From Halieaceae bacterium (GTDB lineage: Bacteria > Pseudomonadota > Gammaproteobacteria > Pseudomonadales > Halieaceae), in NCBI GenBank assembly GCA_009886815.1, contig QXYP01000244.1, positions 1,769 through 10,425 of the forward strand: 8,657 bases of DNA, in the 5' to 3' direction. This document shows positions 6,390 to 8,657 of this stretch, piece by piece. Below the pieces are notes generated by a model. It was not told the origin of the DNA, made no database searches, and saw only the letters and a program-made list of their open reading frames with translations. The first letter of the stretch is position 1, and each line of letters begins with the position of its first letter. The position numbers and the translations under genes are program-made.

Positions 6390-7751
6390 GTGAATAGCAA
6401 TTTGATTCCAACCGCGGTCATCAATCCGGATGCCCCCGTCGATTGTTTAGAAGCGAAGCAGCCTGATGTCGACAATGGCACCACCATTCACGATAAAAGT
6501 GGCTATTTTTCTCAGGAATATATGGCCCATGAATGGGATGATATTTGGACTCGAAGCTGGTTATTGGCGGGCGTTGTCAGTGATCTCCCGAACCTAGGCG
6601 ATTACTTTTTGTTTCGTATCCGACACGAGTCGTTCATTATTTCAAAGACACCTGAGGGGATTGTCGCTTTTTATAATGTTTGCCCCCATCGCGGCTCACG
6701 TTTGCTGTCGGAGGAACAAGGCAATCGCAAGGTGTTTGTTTGCCCGTTTCACAGCTGGAGTTTTACTAATGGCGGTGCGCTTCGCAGTATTACCGACGAG
6801 GAGACGTTCAAGCCTGAGGTGGTGAGTCACCGTCCCAGTCTCAAGCGGGCACGGTGTGAGGTTCATGCCGGCCTTATCTTTATCAACATGGATGAAGACG
6901 CGGCCCCTGTTGCTGGAGAAATTGGCCTCCCTGAGGGCTACTTAGAAAACTACCAGATCGATCAGATGAAGGTAGTTCGACACGTTCGCAGTGAATGGTG
7001 CTCGAACTGGAAGGTCGGGGTTGAAGCTTTTTATGAAAGCTATCACCTCCATGCCGTCCACCCTGAGACCCGGGGCGTCATGAGTGATCTAAACGTCCAG
7101 TACGACCTTTATCCGAAGGGGGCCAGTCGAATGATTGTTCCTTTAGGCCAGCCGAGTCCGCGCTTCCCCGATCAGGTAACAGTCAACGAAGGCCTGCAGT
7201 TTATGCTGCGTGAGGCGGGCGTTGATCCCGACTCTTTTACGGGTACGGCATTGGACGTGCGCAGGGCTATTCAGCAAGGCAAGCGAGAGCGTTCACAGCG
7301 GTTGGGCTTGGGCTATGAGCGCTTTACCGATGGTCAGTTATCTGACAGCTGGGCAACAGGCATCTTTCCTAATGTTCAAATTGGCTGCCACCCTGAAGCC
7401 ATATTTCTTATGCGGTTTTTACCCCACGACAGCGATCCGCAAAAGTTTTGGTACGACACGATGACATTGATGTTTCCTGTGGATGATCCCAACTACTGTC
7501 CTCCCGCATGGATGGGGCTGCCTGAAAACACCGATGTTACTGGCCGAAGTAGAGCCCCCACCGAGAGTTATCTTAAAGATGAAGATCCTGGTCTAGGCCT
7601 GGTGCTAGGTCAGGACGCGGCATTCTTGCCCTCGGTGCAGGAGGGTATGAGTAGCAAGGCTTTTCAGGGGCAGCTTTGGGGTGAACAGGAGCAGCGCTTA
7701 CGTCACTTTCATGTCGAGCTGGAAAAGCGTTTGGGGATACAACAGCAATGA
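6390..7751 (+). CDS. Rieske non-heme iron oxygenase, alpha (catalytic) subunit
   Basis: A 453-residue ring-hydroxylating oxygenase alpha subunit. The Rieske [2Fe-2S] ligands are C98 and H100 (CPHRGS) with C118 and H121 (CPFHSW). The catalytic domain has the mononuclear iron site in NWKVGVEAFYESYHLHAVH (206-224), with H219 and H224; the third ligand is probably D409 (GQDAAFLPSVQEGM). At the position that links the Rieske cluster of a neighbouring subunit to the iron site, normally Asp, this protein has E216, a substitution known in carnitine-monooxygenase-like oxygenases. The start is GTG with a strong AGGAG. No beta subunit, ferredoxin or reductase gene is adjacent; an alpha3 enzyme fed by a distant reductase is likely. 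The gene ends in an ATGA overlap with the DUF3604 gene. The substrate is unknown; hydroxylation or demethylation of a cyclic pathway intermediate would fit the cluster. Confidence 0.93.
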   Translation: MNSNLIPTAVINPDAPVDCLEAKQPDVDNGTTIHDKSGYFSQEYMAHEWDDIWTRSWLLAGVVSDLPNLGDYFLFRIRHESFIISKTPEGIVAFYNVCPHRGSRLLSEEQGNRKVFVCPFHSWSFTNGGALRSITDEETFKPEVVSHRPSLKRARCEVHAGLIFINMDEDAAPVAGEIGLPEGYLENYQIDQMKVVRHVRSEWCSNWKVGVEAFYESYHLHAVHPETRGVMSDLNVQYDLYPKGASRMIVPLGQPSPRFPDQVTVNEGLQFMLREAGVDPDSFTGTALDVRRAIQQGKRERSQRLGLGYERFTDGQLSDSWATGIFPNVQIGCHPEAIFLMRFLPHDSDPQKFWYDTMTLMFPVDDPNYCPPAWMGLPENTDVTGRSRAPTESYLKDEDPGLGLVLGQDAAFLPSVQEGMSSKAFQGQLWGEQEQRLRHFHVELEKRLGIQQQ

Positions 7752-8657
7752 ATTTGGTCGTCAAACTGCTATCGACCCCAACACCGCTAAAAGTGCATTT
7801 GAGCGCGTTTAAGTTGGGATTTGCAATCAGCGTGGGGCTGATGTCCCTTGCGGTTGCGGCCAGCGACAGCTACTCACCCAATCCAGATTCTGATCGGACG
7901 CAGCTCTACTGGGGCGATTTACACCTGCACACCAGTAATTCAGCCGATGCTTACACCATGGGATCGCGGATAACCCCGGAAACGGCCTATCGGTTCGCCA
8001 GGGGTGAAGTGGTGCAGGCGGGCAATGGTATGTCGGTTCGTCCGCGTTATCGCCACGATTTTCTGGCGATCAGTGACCATGCTGAGTACCTATCGGTATA
8101 TCGGCTACTTGATGCAGAAGATTCGCGATTGAAAGGCTGGGCCCTTGGCGATGACTGGCTGAAACTTCTGCGCAGTGACCGTATGGGAGAGCTCACCATG
8201 GCATTCTCTGACGCTTTTCAAAACCCAACCCCTGAAAAAATGACGCCGCCTGCTGTGGTGTCTGCAGCTTGGCAGGACGCGGTCGCCACGGCGGATCGCC
8301 ATAATAAGCCGCATTTGTTTACGGCATTCCCCGCTTACGAGTGGACTTCCACCATTTCGGGAGACAACTTGCACCGTGTTGTTCTTTATCGAGAGGGACG
8401 TGGCTACGCAGACAAGATTGTTCCCTTTTCCTCTCAAGACAGTAACGACCCAGAGGATCTATGGAATGCTATGGCTTACTACGAGTCTTTGACCGCGGGT
8501 TCAACTCTAGCCATACCACACAACTCTAATGTCAGTAATGGACGTATGTTTGCGCCCACTACCTTATCGGGTGTGCCGCTGAGTCGAGAGTATGCCGAAG
8601 CAAGAGTGCGCTGGGAGCCGCTTTTGGAGGTCACCCAAGTTAAGGGTGATTCTGAGA
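7748..8657 (+). CDS. Exported DUF3604 protein (PHP-like metal-binding fold), 3'-truncated by window edge
   Basis: The frame from ATG 7748 runs without a stop to the right edge (303 residues), so the C-terminal part is missing; family members are typically about twice this long. Residues 1-38 look like a long signal peptide: basic start, hydrophobic LGFAISVGLMSLAVAA (23-38) and a likely A-V-A-A cleavage site, which places it in the periplasm or outside the inner membrane. A later GTG at residue 16 is an alternative start. The DUF3604 signature is clear: YWGDLHLHTSNSADAY (54-69) with H59 and H61, FLAISDHAEYL (105-115) with D110 and H111, FPAYEWT (194-200) with E198, H209, IPHN with H258, and LEVTQVKG (293-300). 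These residues follow the PHP-type metal-site pattern, so a metal-dependent hydrolase is plausible, but the reaction is unknown. It overlaps the Rieske gene by ATGA and so belongs to this operon. Confidence 0.9.
   Translation, partial: MNLVVKLLSTPTPLKVHLSAFKLGFAISVGLMSLAVAASDSYSPNPDSDRTQLYWGDLHLHTSNSADAYTMGSRITPETAYRFARGEVVQAGNGMSVRPRYRHDFLAISDHAEYLSVYRLLDAEDSRLKGWALGDDWLKLLRSDRMGELTMAFSDAFQNPTPEKMTPPAVVSAAWQDAVATADRHNKPHLFTAFPAYEWTSTISGDNLHRVVLYREGRGYADKIVPFSSQDSNDPEDLWNAMAYYESLTAGSTLAIPHNSNVSNGRMFAPTTLSGVPLSREYAEARVRWEPLLEVTQVKGDSE

Noticed and set aside
8105..8437. 110-residue reverse-strand open frame
   Set aside because: It lies wholly within the DUF3604 coding region, has no recognisable domain and no ribosome-binding context; it is a shadow of the forward gene.
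1..8657. CRISPR arrays, insertion sequences, tRNA or rRNA genes
   Set aside because: No regularly spaced repeats, transposase motifs, terminal repeats or RNA-gene signatures were seen while reading both strands.

Overview
The window carries one strand (+) of what looks like a catabolic gene cluster from a Gram-negative bacterium. Base composition is mixed, roughly half GC by eye. The cluster has a CYP101-like (P450cam-type) P450, a DUF35/thiolase-like pair, a Rieske oxygenase and an exported DUF3604 protein. That mix suggests a marine-type gammaproteobacterium or a similar proteobacterium that degrades terpenoids or steroids. The taxon cannot be fixed from sequence reading alone.

Layout. Positions 1-767 are the C-terminal ~60% of a P450cam-like cytochrome P450, cut by the left edge. 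Positions 808-1272 encode a small VOC/glyoxalase-fold protein. Positions 1273-1944 hold no intact gene: first a 233-bp spacer with a small perfect inverted repeat, then (1506-1961) an open frame that reads as the decayed C-terminal part of a second, different P450 whose heme-ligand cysteine is replaced by arginine. From 1945 to the right edge runs a compact block of eight genes: SnoaL/NTF2-fold protein, AMP-forming acyl-CoA ligase, two single-hot-dog MaoC-type hydratase halves, a thiolase-superfamily protein without the usual nucleophilic cysteine, a DUF35 zinc-ribbon/OB-fold protein, a Rieske oxygenase alpha subunit, and an exported DUF3604 protein cut by the right edge. Junctions are 33 bp or less, and three are ATGA overlaps, so this is almost certainly one operon.

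How the genes may work together (inference). The P450 and the Rieske enzyme would oxygenate a hydrophobic cyclic substrate. The ligase would activate a resulting carboxylic acid to its CoA thioester. The two MaoC halves would form one hydratase that adds water to an enoyl-CoA. The thiolase-like/DUF35 pair would cleave the beta-hydroxyacyl-CoA, by analogy with the steroid side-chain aldolase Ltp2 and its DUF35 partner. No acyl-CoA dehydrogenase, ferredoxin, reductase or regulator lies in the window; these would have to be encoded elsewhere. The roles of the VOC, SnoaL-like and DUF3604 proteins are unknown.

The points most worth a second look are the P450 remnant with Cys-to-Arg at the heme ligand, the cysteine-less thiolase with its DUF35 partner, the split hydratase architecture, and the translationally coupled exported DUF3604 protein.
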